From: Methylobacterium indicum
GTDB taxonomy: Bacteria > Pseudomonadota > Alphaproteobacteria > Rhizobiales > Beijerinckiaceae
DNA length: 64,000 bases
Assembly: GCF_001043895.1 (NCBI RefSeq)
Contig: NZ_JTHF01000063.1
Coordinates: 1-64,000 of the forward strand
Direction: 5' to 3'
Within the stretch, counting starts at the first letter, position 1; each line of letters opens with the position of its first letter. The notes beneath the pieces were generated by a model, which saw only the letters and a program-made list of their open reading frames with translations, did not search any database and was not told the DNA's origin. Both the position numbers and the translations under genes were made by a program. Shown in pieces: positions 9,091-19,317 of the stretch.

Positions 9091-9882
9091 ATGAGCGCGA
9101 CCATGCAGGACGAGACGCAGGATGCGGAGGCGCTGCCGCCGGACGTCCTCGACGCCGGCGTCGGGCGCGGCCGCGCCAACGCGGAGCGGACCTGCCTGGT
9201 CACGCGGCAGGCGGGCCGTCCCGACCGGATGATCCGCTTCGCCCTCTCCCCCGACGGCCAGGTGGTGCCGGACCTGCGCGCCCGGCTTCCCGGCCGCGGC
9301 GCCTGGGTCACCGCGACCCGGGCGGCGGTGGCGGAGGCGGTGAAGAAGCGCCTGTTCCAGCGCGCCTTCCGCCAGAAGGACGCGCGCGTCGCGCCCGATC
9401 TCGCGGATGTGATCGAGGCCGGGTTGCGCGACGACCTGCGTCAGGGCTTTTCGCTCGCCAACAAGGGCGGCTGCGTCGTCACCGGTTTCACCAAGGTGGA
9501 GAGCGCGGTGGACAGCGAGACCGGGGTCAAGGCCCTGGTCCATGCCAGCGACGCCAGCGCCGACGGGCGCCGCAAACTCGGCCAGGCATTGCGAAGGCGC
9601 TACGGCGATGCCATATCGAGGATCCCGGTGATCGACGACCTGTCCGGTGTAGAATTGGACATGGCCTTGGGCCGGGATCATGTGATACACGCTGCCCTTG
9701 TCGCGGGAGCCGGCACTGCCGGCTTGCTCGCGCGTTGGCGTCGGCTCCACGCCTTTCGCGGCGAGGCGGCGACGCCGGGAGCCGCCGGAACGGTGCCGAC
9801 CGGCACCGACGCGGCGCTTCCGGACGCTGTCCAGGACGATGCAACCGCGTTGCGGACCGGCCCCCCGGAGGCCGGTGGTTGA
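9091..9882 (+). CDS. YlxR (DUF448)-L7Ae two-domain RNA-binding protein
   Basis: 263-residue protein in the conserved slot between nusA and infB. The N-terminal half is a YlxR/DUF448 domain (ERTCLVTRQAGRPDRMIRF at about 32-50, then GRGAWVTATRAAV). The second half, about 105-215, is L7Ae/L30e-like (GFSLANKGGCVVTGFTKVE). The last 50 or so residues are rich in Ala, Gly and Thr and look disordered. This fusion is common in alphaproteobacteria. It probably binds structured RNA during transcription-translation coupling; the exact role is not settled. Confidence 0.88.
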   Translation: MSATMQDETQDAEALPPDVLDAGVGRGRANAERTCLVTRQAGRPDRMIRFALSPDGQVVPDLRARLPGRGAWVTATRAAVAEAVKKRLFQRAFRQKDARVAPDLADVIEAGLRDDLRQGFSLANKGGCVVTGFTKVESAVDSETGVKALVHASDASADGRRKLGQALRRRYGDAISRIPVIDDLSGVELDMALGRDHVIHAALVAGAGTAGLLARWRRLHAFRGEAATPGAAGTVPTGTDAALPDAVQDDATALRTGPPEAGG

Positions 9883-9997
9883 TACGAATCGAATGGGATC
9901 GGCCCGGTTGGCGGGTGCGCTCCCGGGAATACGATGGGAGGCGGCCGCCGGGAGGCCGGGTCCCGGGACGGACGAGAACCCCCAGGGTCTGAACTGA

Positions 9998-12997
9998 ATG
10001 AGTGAGACGAAGAATCCGGGCGACAAGACGTTGCATACCGGCCCCGCCAAGACGCTGTCGACGAAGCGTCCGATCGAGCAGGGCACGGTCCGCCAGAGCT
10101 TCTCCCATGGCCGCTCGAAGTCGGTCGTGGTCGAGACGGTGAAACGTCGCCCCGGCGGCGCGCCGGCTCCGGCCGCGCCGAGAGACGCCGCGCCCAGCCA
10201 GGCGCGCTCCGCCCCCCAGGGGCAGGGCCGTCCGGGCGGGTCGCGCCAGGATCGTCCGGCCGCCGCGCGGTCCGGTGTCGTGCTGCGCACCCTGAGCGAT
10301 CAGGAGCAGAGCGCCCGCATGGCCGCCCTCGTCGACGCCAAGCGTCGCGAGGAGGAGGAGCGCCGTCGCGCCGCCGAGGAGGCTCAGCGCCGCGTCGAGC
10401 GCGAGGCCGCCGAGATCCGTGAGCGCGAGGCCGCCGAGGCCCGCAAGCACGAGGAAGAGGAGCGCCGCCGTCAGGAGGACGCCCGCAAGCGCCGCGCCGC
10501 CGAGGAGGCCGAGCGCCGCGCCCAGGAGGATGCGGCCCGCAATGCGGCCGCTGCCGCTCCGGCCGCCCCCGCGGCGCCGGCCCCGGCGGCTACGGCGCCT
10601 GTTGCCCCGGCTCCGGCTCCTGCCGCCGCGCGCCCGGCCGCTCCGGCCGCCGCTGCCCGTCCGGCTGCTGCCGCGGTTCGCCCGGCTTCGGCCGGTGCCC
10701 GCCCGGCGGCTGCCGCAGGGGCCCGTCCGGCCGTCCCGGCCGGTGCGCGTGCCTCGGCGGTGCCCGGTGCCCCCCGCACGGTGCCCAGCGTCGGCATCAC
10801 CCGTCCGGCCGCGCCCGCCGAGCCGCGCCGCGTCCTGACGGCGGATTCGCGCAAGCCCCGCGACCTGAACTTCATGGCCCGCCCGGCGCCGAAGCCGGAG
10901 CCCAAGCCCGAGCCGAAGCCCGAGACGCCCGCGGCCGCCGCCGCGGCGGCGAAGCCGGCCGCCGCCGGTGCGGCGCGCCCCGCCACCGGCCGTCCGGCCG
11001 CGGCGGAGGAGGAGGCCGAGACCAAGCGGGTCATCCGCCGTCCCGGCATGCCGCTCAAGGTCATCACCCCGCCCAAGACGCCGAAGTCGCCGGGCGGCGA
11101 CCGCAACCGCGGCCGCCTGACCATCGCGACCGCGACCTCGGGCGAGGACGAGCGCACCCGCTCGCTCGCCTCGTTCCGCCGCCGCAACCAGCGCCTGACC
11201 GGCCACCGCCAGGTGGAGCAGAAGGAGAAGCTGGCCCGCGAGGTGGTCATCCCGGAGACGATCACCATCCAGGAGCTCGCCAACCGGATGAGCGAGCGGG
11301 CGGTCGACGTGATCCGCATGCTGATGAAGCAGGGCCAGATCCACAAGATCACCGACGTGATCGACTCGGATTCGGCCCAGATCATCGCCGAGGAGCTCGG
11401 CCACACCGTGCGCCGCGTCGCGGAATCGGACGTCGAGGAGGGCCTGTTCGACGAGCCCGATACCGACGACGACACCCAGCCGCGTCCGCCGGTCGTGACC
11501 ATCATGGGCCACGTCGACCACGGCAAGACCTCGCTGCTCGACGCGATCCGCAACGCCAACGTCGTCTCCGGCGAGGCGGGCGGCATCACGCAGCATATCG
11601 GCGCCTACCAGGTGACCTCGCCCTCCGGCGGCAAGATCACCTTCATCGACACCCCCGGCCACGCGGCCTTCACCTCGATGCGCGCCCGCGGCGCCCGGGT
11701 GACGGACATCGTGGTGCTGGTGGTGGCGGCCGATGACGGCGTCATGCCGCAGACGATCGAGGCGATCTCCCACGCCAAGGCGGCCGAGGTGCCGCTGATC
11801 GTGGCGATCAACAAGATCGACAAGCCCGACGCGAACCCGCAGCGGGTGCGCACCGAGCTGCTGCAGCACGACATCCAGGTCGAGTCGATGGGCGGCGAGA
11901 CCCTCGAGTTCGAGGTCTCGGCCAAGACCAAGGACGGCCTCGACGAGCTCCTGGAGGGCCTCGCCCTCCAGGCCGAGATCCTGGACCTGCGCGCCAACCC
12001 CGAGCGGTCGGCCGAGGGCACGGTGATCGAGGCCAAGCTCGACCGCGGCCGCGGCCCGGTGGCGACGGTGCTCGTCGAGCGCGGCACCCTGCGCACCGGC
12101 GACATCGTGGTGGCGGGCGCCGAGTGGGGCCGCGTGCGCGCCCTCGTCGACGATACCGGCCGCAACACCAAGGAGGCGGCGCCGTCCGTCCCCGTCGAGG
12201 TGCTCGGCTTCAACGGCACGCCGGAGGCGGGCGACCGCGTCGCGGTGGTCGAGAACGAGGCCCGGGCCCGCGAGGTCACCGAGTACCGTGCCCGCGTGAA
12301 GCGCGAGCGCGCGGCGGCCACCGGCAGCGGTGCCGGCCGGACGCTGATGGACATGATGCGCGACCTCAAGGAGGGCGCGGGTCGCAAGGAGTTCCCGCTC
12401 GTCATCAAGGGCGACGTGCAGGGCTCGGTCGAGGCCATCGCCGGCTCGCTCGAGAAGCTCGGCAACGACGAGGTGGCGGCCCGCATCCTGCATACGGGTG
12501 TCGGCGGCATCACCGAGTCGGACATCACCCTGGCCCAGGCCTCGGGTGCGGTCGTGGTCGGCTTCAACGTCCGTGCCCACAAGGAGGCCCGCGAGGCCGC
12601 CGAGCGGGCGGGCGTCGAGATCCGCTACTACAACATCATCTACGACCTCGTGGATGACGTGAAGGCGGCGATGTCGGGCCTGCTCCCGCCGACGCTCCGC
12701 GAGGAGCGCCTGGGCGAGGCGCGCATCCTCGAGATCTTCAACGTCTCGAAGGTGGGCAAGATCGCCGGTTGCCGGGTCGAGGACGGCCGGGTCGAGCGCG
12801 GCGCGCATGTCCGCCTCATCCGCGACAACGTGGTGGTGCACGAGGGCAAGCTCTCGCAGCTCAAGCGCTTCAAGGACGACGCCAAGGAAGTGGCGTCCGG
12901 CCAGGAATGCGGCATGGCCTTCGAGAACTACCAGGACATGCGTCCCCGCGACGTGATCGAGTGCTACATCGTGCACGAGGAGCGTCGCACGCTCTGA
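9998..12997 (+). CDS. infB: Translation initiation factor IF-2
   Basis: GTPase that places initiator tRNA on the 30S subunit and promotes subunit joining, 999 residues. The first 350 or so residues are a low-complexity Ala/Pro/Arg/Glu linker with a charged-helix stretch ([21 protein letters not shown]), longer than in E. coli. An IF2 N-terminal RNA-binding domain follows, then the G domain with GHVDHGKT at about 504-511, DTPGHAAF and NKID near 604, and the C-terminal domains II to IV. All G motifs are intact. The start is ATG 9998 ([12 protein letters not shown]). Confidence 0.95.
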   Translation: MSETKNPGDKTLHTGPAKTLSTKRPIEQGTVRQSFSHGRSKSVVVETVKRRPGGAPAPAAPRDAAPSQARSAPQGQGRPGGSRQDRPAAARSGVVLRTLSDQEQSARMAALVDAKRREEEERRRAAEEAQRRVEREAAEIREREAAEARKHEEEERRRQEDARKRRAAEEAERRAQEDAARNAAAAAPAAPAAPAPAATAPVAPAPAPAAARPAAPAAAARPAAAAVRPASAGARPAAAAGARPAVPAGARASAVPGAPRTVPSVGITRPAAPAEPRRVLTADSRKPRDLNFMARPAPKPEPKPEPKPETPAAAAAAAKPAAAGAARPATGRPAAAEEEAETKRVIRRPGMPLKVITPPKTPKSPGGDRNRGRLTIATATSGEDERTRSLASFRRRNQRLTGHRQVEQKEKLAREVVIPETITIQELANRMSERAVDVIRMLMKQGQIHKITDVIDSDSAQIIAEELGHTVRRVAESDVEEGLFDEPDTDDDTQPRPPVVTIMGHVDHGKTSLLDAIRNANVVSGEAGGITQHIGAYQVTSPSGGKITFIDTPGHAAFTSMRARGARVTDIVVLVVAADDGVMPQTIEAISHAKAAEVPLIVAINKIDKPDANPQRVRTELLQHDIQVESMGGETLEFEVSAKTKDGLDELLEGLALQAEILDLRANPERSAEGTVIEAKLDRGRGPVATVLVERGTLRTGDIVVAGAEWGRVRALVDDTGRNTKEAAPSVPVEVLGFNGTPEAGDRVAVVENEARAREVTEYRARVKRERAAATGSGAGRTLMDMMRDLKEGAGRKEFPLVIKGDVQGSVEAIAGSLEKLGNDEVAARILHTGVGGITESDITLAQASGAVVVGFNVRAHKEAREAAERAGVEIRYYNIIYDLVDDVKAAMSGLLPPTLREERLGEARILEIFNVSKVGKIAGCRVEDGRVERGAHVRLIRDNVVVHEGKLSQLKRFKDDAKEVASGQECGMAFENYQDMRPRDVIECYIVHEERRTL

Positions 12998-13058
12998 CGC
13001 AAGCCCCGCTGCCATCGGCCGTCCGCCGTCATGGCGGCGGTCCCTGACAAGGATACCG

Positions 13059-13088
13059 CGAGCCCGGGACGCCAGCGTCCCGGGCTCG
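13059..13088 (+). terminator. Perfect 13-bp hairpin between infB and rbfA
   Basis: CGAGCCCGGGACG (13059-13071), loop CCAG, and the exact complement CGTCCCGGGCTCG (13076-13088). No T run follows, so it may slow or partly terminate transcription, or act as an RNA processing or stabilising stem, rather than being a full intrinsic terminator. Confidence 0.5.
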
Positions 13089-13164
13089 TCGGTTCAGATG
13101 ACAGCCGCGAGGGCCCCTATGGCCGGGAGGCCGCCCCGCGGCCCGGTCCGAGCCCGGAGAGACG

Positions 13165-13575
13165 ATGGTGCGCAAACCCCAGGAATCCGCAGGCCCCTCG
13201 CAGCGCCAGCAGCGCGTGGCCGAACTCGTGCGGCACGCCCTCGCCGAGGTGCTGAGCCGCGGCGACATCTTGGATCCGGTGCTGAACCAGCACGTGATCA
13301 CCGTGCCCGAGGTGCGGATGTCGCCCGACCTCAAGCTCGCCACCGCCTACGTCATGCCGCTCGGCGGTCAGGACGAGCGCCCGGTGATCGAGGCGCTGGA
13401 GCGCAACAAGAAGGTGCTGCGCCAGGAGGTGGCGCGCCGGGTGGCGCTGAAATTCGCCCCCGACCTGCGCTTCCGCCGCGACGAGACGTTCGACGAGGCG
13501 GCCCGCATCGACGCGCTCCTGCGCAGCGACAAGGTCCAGCGCGACCTCGGCTCCGAGCCGGAATCCGAGGACTAG
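13165..13575 (+). CDS. rbfA: 30S ribosome-binding factor RbfA
   Basis: Cold-shock and 16S rRNA maturation factor of 136 residues with a single KH-like domain. Family features: [19 protein letters not shown] near the N-terminus, [18 protein letters not shown] in the middle, and [19 protein letters not shown] near the C-terminus. GGAGAGACG precedes the ATG at 13165. It lies 167 bases after infB, in the usual infB-rbfA-truB order. Confidence 0.94.
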   Translation: MVRKPQESAGPSQRQQRVAELVRHALAEVLSRGDILDPVLNQHVITVPEVRMSPDLKLATAYVMPLGGQDERPVIEALERNKKVLRQEVARRVALKFAPDLRFRRDETFDEAARIDALLRSDKVQRDLGSEPESED

Positions 13576-13583
13576 GCACCGCC

Positions 13584-13608
13584 CGCCGAATCGGTCACCG
13601 GTTCGGCG
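13584..13608. other. Short hairpin after rbfA
   Basis: CGCCGAA and TTCGGCG pair around a GC-rich inner stem just after the rbfA stop. No T run is present. It may stabilise the rbfA 3' end. The rest of 13576-13795 shows no gene. Confidence 0.35.
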
Positions 13609-13795
13609 ACGGCCGCAGGGTCACGCCGCTCGACCGGGGGACGCCCGCGATGCGGCCTTCGGCCCACGGGCATCCGGGCCGGTGAACCGGCCCGCCCGGC
13701 GACGACTTGAGACACCACACAGGATCGGCTGGGGCGACAAGCGGGCGGCACGTCCCGCGGCGACCGCCATCCGCGAACGGATACGGAAGATGACG

Positions 13796-14896
13796 ATGCA
13801 CGAGGATCAGCCCGCCGAGCCCGCGCCGCAGGCGACCCGCCCCGCCCGCGAGGACGCCCCGCGCCAGGATGGTCCGCGTCACGAGGGCCAGCGCCAGGAT
13901 GGTCAACGTCACGATGGTCAGCGCCAGGACCGCCCGCGGCACGACCGGCCCCGCGGCCGCGGCCGCCCGCCGGGCGACCGGCCCAAGCGCCGCGAGATCA
14001 GCGGCTGGGTGATCCTCGACAAGGGCGTCGGCATGACCTCGACCCACGCGGTCGCGGCGGTCAAGCGCGCGCTCAACGCCAAGAAGGCGGGGCATGCCGG
14101 CACCCTCGACCCGCTCGCCTCCGGCATCCTGCCGATCGCGCTCGGCGAGGCCACCAAGACCGTGCCGTTCGTGATGGACGGCCGCAAGGCCTACGTCTTC
14201 TCGGTCACCTGGGGCGTCGAGACCGACACCGACGACGCGGAAGGGCGCCCGGTCGCGACCTCCGACGACCGGCCGACCCAGGAGCAGGTCGAGGCGATGC
14301 TGCCGCGCTTCGTCGGCGCGATCGAGCAGGTGCCGCCGCGCTACTCGGCGATCAAGATCCAGGGCGAGCGCGCCTACGACCTCGCCCGCGACGGCGAGGT
14401 GGTGGAGCTCGTCGCCCGCCCGGTGCAGATCGACCGGCTGGCGATCGTGGCCCACACCCCCGAACGCACCGTGATCGAGGCCGAGTGCGGCAAGGGCACC
14501 TATGTCCGCGCCATCGCCCGCGATCTCGGCCGCGCGCTCGGTTGCTACGGCCACGTCTCGGCCCTGCGCCGCACCCGCGTCGGCCCGTTCACCGAGGACC
14601 AGTCCTGCACCGTCTCGGCCCTCGAGGCCGCCGATGCCGAGGCCAATGCCGCGATCCTGCGCCCGGTCGAGACGGCCCTGATCGAGGCCGTGCCGCACGT
14701 CCCGGTTTCCCGCGACATGGCGATGCGCCTGATGCGCGGCCAGCCGGTGATCCTGCGCGGCCGCGACGCCCCGACCGAGGGCAAGGCCTACGCGACCTGC
14801 GGCGGCGTGCTGGTGGCGGTCGGCGACGTCGAGCGCGGCGAGCTCGTCCCGCACCGGGTCTTCCACCTCGGCGGCACCGCGCCCCGGACCGCCTGA
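13796..14896 (+). CDS. truB: tRNA pseudouridine(55) synthase TruB
   Basis: Makes pseudouridine at position 55 of the T-loop of tRNAs. From the ATG at 13796 it has 366 residues; GGAAG ends six bases upstream, and longer reads from GTG 13682 or ATG 13790 add non-conserved residues. The first 65 residues are a disordered, very basic tail made of degenerate five-residue repeats ([10 protein letters not shown]), which is unusual. The catalytic domain begins at [14 protein letters not shown], and the catalytic Asp is in [18 protein letters not shown]-like C-terminal domain follows. 12 bases separate it from the thioesterase gene. Confidence 0.92.
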   Translation: MHEDQPAEPAPQATRPAREDAPRQDGPRHEGQRQDGQRHDGQRQDRPRHDRPRGRGRPPGDRPKRREISGWVILDKGVGMTSTHAVAAVKRALNAKKAGHAGTLDPLASGILPIALGEATKTVPFVMDGRKAYVFSVTWGVETDTDDAEGRPVATSDDRPTQEQVEAMLPRFVGAIEQVPPRYSAIKIQGERAYDLARDGEVVELVARPVQIDRLAIVAHTPERTVIEAECGKGTYVRAIARDLGRALGCYGHVSALRRTRVGPFTEDQSCTVSALEAADAEANAAILRPVETALIEAVPHVPVSRDMAMRLMRGQPVILRGRDAPTEGKAYATCGGVLVAVGDVERGELVPHRVFHLGGTAPRTA

Positions 14897-14908
14897 GGGG
14901 CTTGCGCG

Positions 14909-15334
14909 ATGACGAACGGGTTCGAGGCCGATCCGCGGGTGCTGTGGAGCGAGGACGTCCTGCGCTACCGCGACACGGACGCCAACGGCCACGTCAACAA
15001 CGCGGTCTTCGCGGCGTTCTGCGAGAGCGGCCGGGTGCAGTTCTTCGCCACCCACCTGACCCCCTTGCTCACGCCCGACACTTTCTTCGTCATCGCCCGC
15101 TTCGTCATCGATTACCGGGCGGAGCTGCACTATCCGGGCCGGGTCCGCACGGCGACCTGGCTCGCCCGGGCGGGGCGCACCTCGCTCGGCTTCCGCCACC
15201 GCATCCTCACCGGCGACACGGTGGCGGGCGAGGCGGAGTCGATCTGCGTGCTCCTCTCGAAGGACACGCGGCGTCCGGTGCCGCTCGGCGCGGCGGGCGA
15301 GGCGGCGGGGCGGCTGGTGGTCGAGGCGGCCTGA
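14909..15334 (+). CDS. Acyl-CoA thioesterase, 4-hydroxybenzoyl-CoA thioesterase family
   Basis: 141-residue hotdog-fold protein. The active-site pattern YRDTDANGHVNN near residues 23-34 is the classic 4HBT/FadM motif, with Asp as the likely catalytic residue. The rest shows the family beta sheet (FFVIARFVIDYRAELHYPGRV). It hydrolyses an acyl-CoA thioester; the natural substrate cannot be read from sequence. It follows truB by 12 bases and may be the last gene of that operon. Confidence 0.85.
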   Translation: MTNGFEADPRVLWSEDVLRYRDTDANGHVNNAVFAAFCESGRVQFFATHLTPLLTPDTFFVIARFVIDYRAELHYPGRVRTATWLARAGRTSLGFRHRILTGDTVAGEAESICVLLSKDTRRPVPLGAAGEAAGRLVVEAA

Positions 15335-15461
15335 GACCGGCCGCCTCGCGGTGAACCGGTCGCGGCGTCTCTTGCGCCCCCGGCCTGCGCGCGCATAGGT
15401 CCACGGTGTTTCCGCGCGGCAGGCCGTCCCGGCCGGCCGCCGGCGACCGCCAGGAGGGGGC

Positions 15462-16379
15462 GTGCCGGTGCAGCTGCGGGCCCTGATCTACTTCAACGAA
15501 CTCGCCCGGCACGGCTCGATGCGGCGGGCGGCGGAAAAACTCGGCATCGCGCCGACCGCGATCAGCCGGCAGATCGAGAATCTCGAATACCATTTCGGCG
15601 CGCCGCTGGTGGAGCGCGACCCGACCGGGATCCGCCTCACCGCGGCCGGCGAGCTCTTGGCCGCGCGCTCGGCCCGCTCCCTGCGCGAGCTCGACCACGT
15701 CCGCACCCTGATCGACGACCTCAAGGGCCTGCGGGCCGGGCGGGTGACGGTCTATGCCAGCGGGGCGGCGGCCTCGGGCCTGCTGGTGCCGGCGCTGGCG
15801 GAGTTTTCCGCGAGCTACCCGGACGTGCGCTTCGAGGTGGTGGTGGCGAGCGCCGGGCGCAGCATGCAGGCCCTGGCGGACGGCGAGGCGGATCTCGCCG
15901 TCACCCTGTTCACGCCGCTCCGGACCGAGACCGTCGTGCGCGGCCGCGTCGCCATCGAGCACGCCGCCGTGATGGCGCCCGGCCATCCGCTCGCCGATCG
16001 CCTGCAGGTCGGCCCGGGCGATCTCCTGGCCCACCCGGTCGCGGTGCCGGACGCGGCCTTCGGGGTCCGACAGGCCCTCGACGCGCAGATGCGGGAGGCG
16101 GGCCTGCCCGCCCTCGATCCCGTCTTCACCACCGGCGCCCTCGAGGTCCAGCTCGAACTCGCCCGCCGCGGCCGGGCGGTCCTGGTCCTGCCGCCCTTCA
16201 GCGTGCGCCGCGACGAGGCGGCGGGAACGCTGGTGACGCGGCCGTTCCGGGACCTGCGCGTCCGCACCCATCTCGACCTGTCGCACCTGCGCGACCGGCC
16301 GCTCTCCTTCGCGGCCGCCAAGCTGGTGGCGGTTCTGGAGCAGCACATGCCGGATTTCCGCGCAGATCGCGAGGTGTAG
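15462..16379 (+). CDS. LysR-family transcriptional regulator upstream of peptide ABC importer
   Basis: 305 residues, GTG start at 15462 with AGGAGGGGG just before it. The HTH is at about 4-60 (SMRRAAEKLGIAPTAISRQIENLE) and the effector domain at about 90-295. The N-terminal pattern LRALIYFNELARHGS is like NAC/CynR-type members. It is encoded in the same direction as the ABC importer that begins 124 bases downstream, so it is a plausible regulator of that system. Ligand unknown. Confidence 0.85.
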   Translation: MPVQLRALIYFNELARHGSMRRAAEKLGIAPTAISRQIENLEYHFGAPLVERDPTGIRLTAAGELLAARSARSLRELDHVRTLIDDLKGLRAGRVTVYASGAAASGLLVPALAEFSASYPDVRFEVVVASAGRSMQALADGEADLAVTLFTPLRTETVVRGRVAIEHAAVMAPGHPLADRLQVGPGDLLAHPVAVPDAAFGVRQALDAQMREAGLPALDPVFTTGALEVQLELARRGRAVLVLPPFSVRRDEAAGTLVTRPFRDLRVRTHLDLSHLRDRPLSFAAAKLVAVLEQHMPDFRADREV

Positions 16380-16503
16380 CGGTTTCGGCTACGGGGTGCG
16401 CACCAGATCGCTGTTGCGGCCACACCCAAAATCCTGATCTCCTAGCGGCATCGGCCAGGCCGCCCGGCAGAGGCGGCCGGTGAAGACGCCAACGAGGGGT
16501 TCC

Positions 16504-18039
16504 ATGGTCACACGCACGCGCTTCTCCCGCCCGCGCCGCCGCCTTCTGGCCGGTGCCGCCGCCGGGGCCGCCCTGGCGGTCGCGATGCTGGGGCTTCCGG
16601 GGCGCGCCGAGGCCGTGCCGCGCACCGACCTCGTCGTCGGCATGCCGGTCGAGCCCCCGGGCCTCGATCCGACCAGCGCCGCCCCCACGGTGATCGGCCA
16701 GGTGGTGTGGCAGAACGTGTTCCAGGGGCTGACCCGGATCGACCGCGACGGCAAGGTGCAGCCGCAGCTCGCCAAGAGCTGGACCGTCTCGCCCGACGGC
16801 CTGACCTACACCTTCGCGCTCCAGCAGGGCGCGACGTTCCACAACGGCGAGCCCTTCACCGCCGAGACGGCGAAGTTCAGCCTCGACGCGATCCGGGCGC
16901 CGGGCTCGGTCAACCCGCAGAAGGCGCTCTACGCGGTCATCGCCGACGTGAAGGCGCCGGACCCGCAGACCCTGGTCCTCACCCTGTCGAAGCCCTCCGG
17001 CAACCTGCTGTTCTGGCTCGGCCAGCCGGCGGCGGTGATGGTCGAGCCGAAATCGCGCGACGGGCTGAAGAGCCATCCGGTCGGCACCGGGCCGTTCCGC
17101 TTCGCCTCGTGGCGCAAGGGCGACCGGGTCGAGCTGACGCGCAACCCCGATTATTGGGACAAGGCCCGCCCGGTCCATCTCGACAAGGTGACCTTCCGCT
17201 TCATCGGCGATCCCCAGGCCGCCGCGGCGGCGCTCCGCGCCGGCGACGTCGACGCCTATCCGCTGCTGCCGGCGCCAGAGCTCTACGGGGCGTTCCAGAA
17301 GGACAAGGCCTTCATCGCCGAGCCGGGCCTGACCGAGGCGAAGGTCGTGGCCGGCATGAACAACGCCGAGAAGCCCTTCAGCGACAAGCGCGTGCGCCAG
17401 GCGCTGATGATGGCGGTGGACCGCAAGCTCCTGATCGAGGGCGCCTATTCGGGCTACGGCACACCGATCGGCAGCCACTACACGCCCAACGACCTGGGCT
17501 ACAAGGACCTGACGGGCGTCTACCCCTACGACTCCAAGAAGGCGAAGGCGCTGCTGGCCGAGGCCGGCTACGCCAAGGGCCTGACCTTCAGCTTGAAGTC
17601 GCCGCAGATGGCCTATGCCACCCGCACGGCGGAAATCCTCCAGGCGATGTTCGCCGAGGTCGGGGTCACGATGACCATCGTCCCGACCGAGTTCCCGGCG
17701 AAGTGGGTGCAGGAGGTGATGCGCGACCGCAAGTTCGACATGACGGTGATTGCCCATTCCGAGCCGATGGATATCGCGATCTACGCCAACGACCCGTATT
17801 ACTTCGGCTACAAGAACCCGGCCTTCAACGACGTGGTGTCGAAGGCCGCGCAGGCGACCGACGAGGCGGCGCGCCTCAAGCTCTACGGCGAGGCGCAAGA
17901 GATCCTCGCCGAGGACGTGCCGGCCCTGTTCCTGTTCGTGCTGCCGAAGCTCAGCGTGTGGCGGGCCAAGCTGACGGGGTTCTGGAAGAACGAGCCGGTG
18001 CCGTCGAACGACCTGACCGAGGTGCGGTGGACGGAGTAG
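16504..18039 (+). CDS. Periplasmic substrate-binding protein of a peptide/nickel-type ABC importer
   Basis: SBP family 5 (DppA/OppA-like) protein, 511 residues from the ATG at 16504, which has AGGGG four bases upstream; a GTG at 16480 would add eight residues before the signal. The signal peptide has a twin-arginine-like RPRRR start, a hydrophobic stretch about residues 14-32 and cleavage near GRAEA. Mature features are LVVGMPVEPPGLDPT and the SBP-5 core VWQNVFQGLTRID. The substrate could be a peptide, an opine or another small solute. The permease and ATPase genes follow after a 333-base gap holding a repeat. Confidence 0.88.
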   Translation: MVTRTRFSRPRRRLLAGAAAGAALAVAMLGLPGRAEAVPRTDLVVGMPVEPPGLDPTSAAPTVIGQVVWQNVFQGLTRIDRDGKVQPQLAKSWTVSPDGLTYTFALQQGATFHNGEPFTAETAKFSLDAIRAPGSVNPQKALYAVIADVKAPDPQTLVLTLSKPSGNLLFWLGQPAAVMVEPKSRDGLKSHPVGTGPFRFASWRKGDRVELTRNPDYWDKARPVHLDKVTFRFIGDPQAAAAALRAGDVDAYPLLPAPELYGAFQKDKAFIAEPGLTEAKVVAGMNNAEKPFSDKRVRQALMMAVDRKLLIEGAYSGYGTPIGSHYTPNDLGYKDLTGVYPYDSKKAKALLAEAGYAKGLTFSLKSPQMAYATRTAEILQAMFAEVGVTMTIVPTEFPAKWVQEVMRDRKFDMTVIAHSEPMDIAIYANDPYYFGYKNPAFNDVVSKAAQATDEAARLKLYGEAQEILAEDVPALFLFVLPKLSVWRAKLTGFWKNEPVPSNDLTEVRWTE

Positions 18040-18080
18040 GGGGCGGCTTCTGTCGCGTGCGGGGTTCGCCGGGGGATGTG

Positions 18081-18282
18081 CGCATCCCCTCTCCCCGCGG
18101 GCGGGGAGAGGGCTTCGGCGACCTTGTGGTCGACGGAGCGAGGCGGCAGCCGAAGGTGAGGGGGTGTCTCCGGAGGAGTCTCACTCGTCGAGACCCCCTC
18201 ACCCTCGCCCTACGGGCTCGCTGCATCTCCTGAACGGAGACGCAGCCCTCTCCCCGCCCGCGGGGAGAGGGGGAAACCCGCG
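18081..18282. repeat. Dispersed palindromic repeat, family A, copy 1
   Basis: About 200 bases with GC-rich palindromes at both ends (CTCTCCCCGC/GCGGGGAGAG type) and a central inverted pair GGGTGAGGGGGT / ACCCCCTCACCCTC. Two related copies lie at 35721-35940 and 60240-60455. It occupies the gap between the binding-protein gene and the first permease gene, inside what is otherwise one operon, and may reduce read-through so that the binding protein is made in excess. No gene is seen in the rest of 18040-18372. Confidence 0.85.
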
Positions 18283-18372
18283 TCTCATGCGTCGGGGTTG
18301 GCGTTCCTCGCCTTCACATTCGATGACACAGTTCGGTCACAACAAAGCGCTCCCGATGCTTGAGTTCACCCC

Positions 18373-19317
18373 ATGCTGAGGCACTTCCTCCGCCGCGCCG
18401 CCGGCTTCGCGGTCACGTTCCTGCTGATCTCGATCCTCGTGTTCTGCATGATGGAGATCGTGCCCGGGGACCCGGCCTCGGCGATGCTCGGCACCTCGGC
18501 GACGCCCGAAACGCTGGCCGCACTCCGCGCCCAGATGGGCCTCGATGCGCCGGCCTATCTCCGCTACCTGCGCTGGCTCGGCGGGCTCCTCGTCGGCGAC
18601 ATGGGGACGTCCACCACCTACGGCGTGCCGGTGGGCGCGCTGATCCGGGAGCGCCTGGCGGTGACCCTGCCGCTCACCGGGCTCGCGGTGCTCATGGCCG
18701 TCGGCATCGCCCTGCCCCTCGGCGTCACCGCGGCGGCGCGGCCCGGCGGCGTGGCGGACGGGGCCGCCACCCTCTACGCCCAGGCCGGCATCGCGGTGCC
18801 GAATTTCTGGATCGGGCTCCTGCTCATCATGGTGGTGGCGCTCGGCCTCGGCTGGCTGCCGGCCGGAGGCTTCCCGGGCTGGGACGACCCCGCGGCGGCG
18901 TTCCGCGCCCTGCTGCTGCCGGCTCTCGCGCTCGCCATCCCGCAATCGGCGGTGCTGACCCGGGTGACGCGGGCCTCGGTGGTCGAGGTGATGAACGAGG
19001 ATTTCGTCCGCACCGCCCGGGCCAAGGGCGCCTCGGTCTCCCGCGCGCTCTGGCGCCACGCGGTGCCGAACGCGCTCGTGCCGGTCATCACCATGCTGGG
19101 GCTGCAGATCTCGTTCCTGATCGGCGGCGCGGTCCTGGTCGAGAACGTGTTCACCCTGCCGGGCATGGGCCGGCTCGCCTGGCAGGCCCTCTCCCAGCGC
19201 GACCTGATCGTGATCCAGAACGTCGTGATGGTGTTCGCCACCATCGTCATCGTGGTCAATCTCGGGGTCGACCTGCTCTACACCGTGGTCGATCCCCGCT
19301 TGAGGAGGCGCGCATGA
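18373..19317 (+). CDS. Peptide-type ABC importer, permease 1 (DppB-like)
   Basis: 314-residue inner-membrane permease with about six helices. The first helix is at about 9-29, followed by the family segment EIVPGDPASAMLG. The EAA loop is at RTARAKGASVSRALWRHAVPNAL (about 215-237), and NVFTLPGMGRLAWQA is conserved. It forms a heterodimer with the next permease. Its stop overlaps the start of the next gene (ATGA at 19314-19317). Confidence 0.9.
   Translation: MLRHFLRRAAGFAVTFLLISILVFCMMEIVPGDPASAMLGTSATPETLAALRAQMGLDAPAYLRYLRWLGGLLVGDMGTSTTYGVPVGALIRERLAVTLPLTGLAVLMAVGIALPLGVTAAARPGGVADGAATLYAQAGIAVPNFWIGLLLIMVVALGLGWLPAGGFPGWDDPAAAFRALLLPALALAIPQSAVLTRVTRASVVEVMNEDFVRTARAKGASVSRALWRHAVPNALVPVITMLGLQISFLIGGAVLVENVFTLPGMGRLAWQALSQRDLIVIQNVVMVFATIVIVVNLGVDLLYTVVDPRLRRRA

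Noticed and set aside
9527-13015. A frame of more than 1100 codons open on the minus strand across infB
   Set aside because: It is exactly antisense to infB, is rich in Arg, Gly, His and Leu with no domain, and is the expected artefact of a 70% GC gene with G/C third positions. The same applies to long antisense frames over nusA, the pyruvate dehydrogenase genes, purL and others.
13682-13795. GTG 13682 as the start of truB
   Set aside because: The added 38 residues are not conserved and there is no ribosome-binding site, whereas ATG 13796 has GGAAG at the right distance.
18081-18282. Insertion sequence
   Set aside because: Repeat families A to E carry no transposase or remnant of one; they are called only as palindromic repeats.
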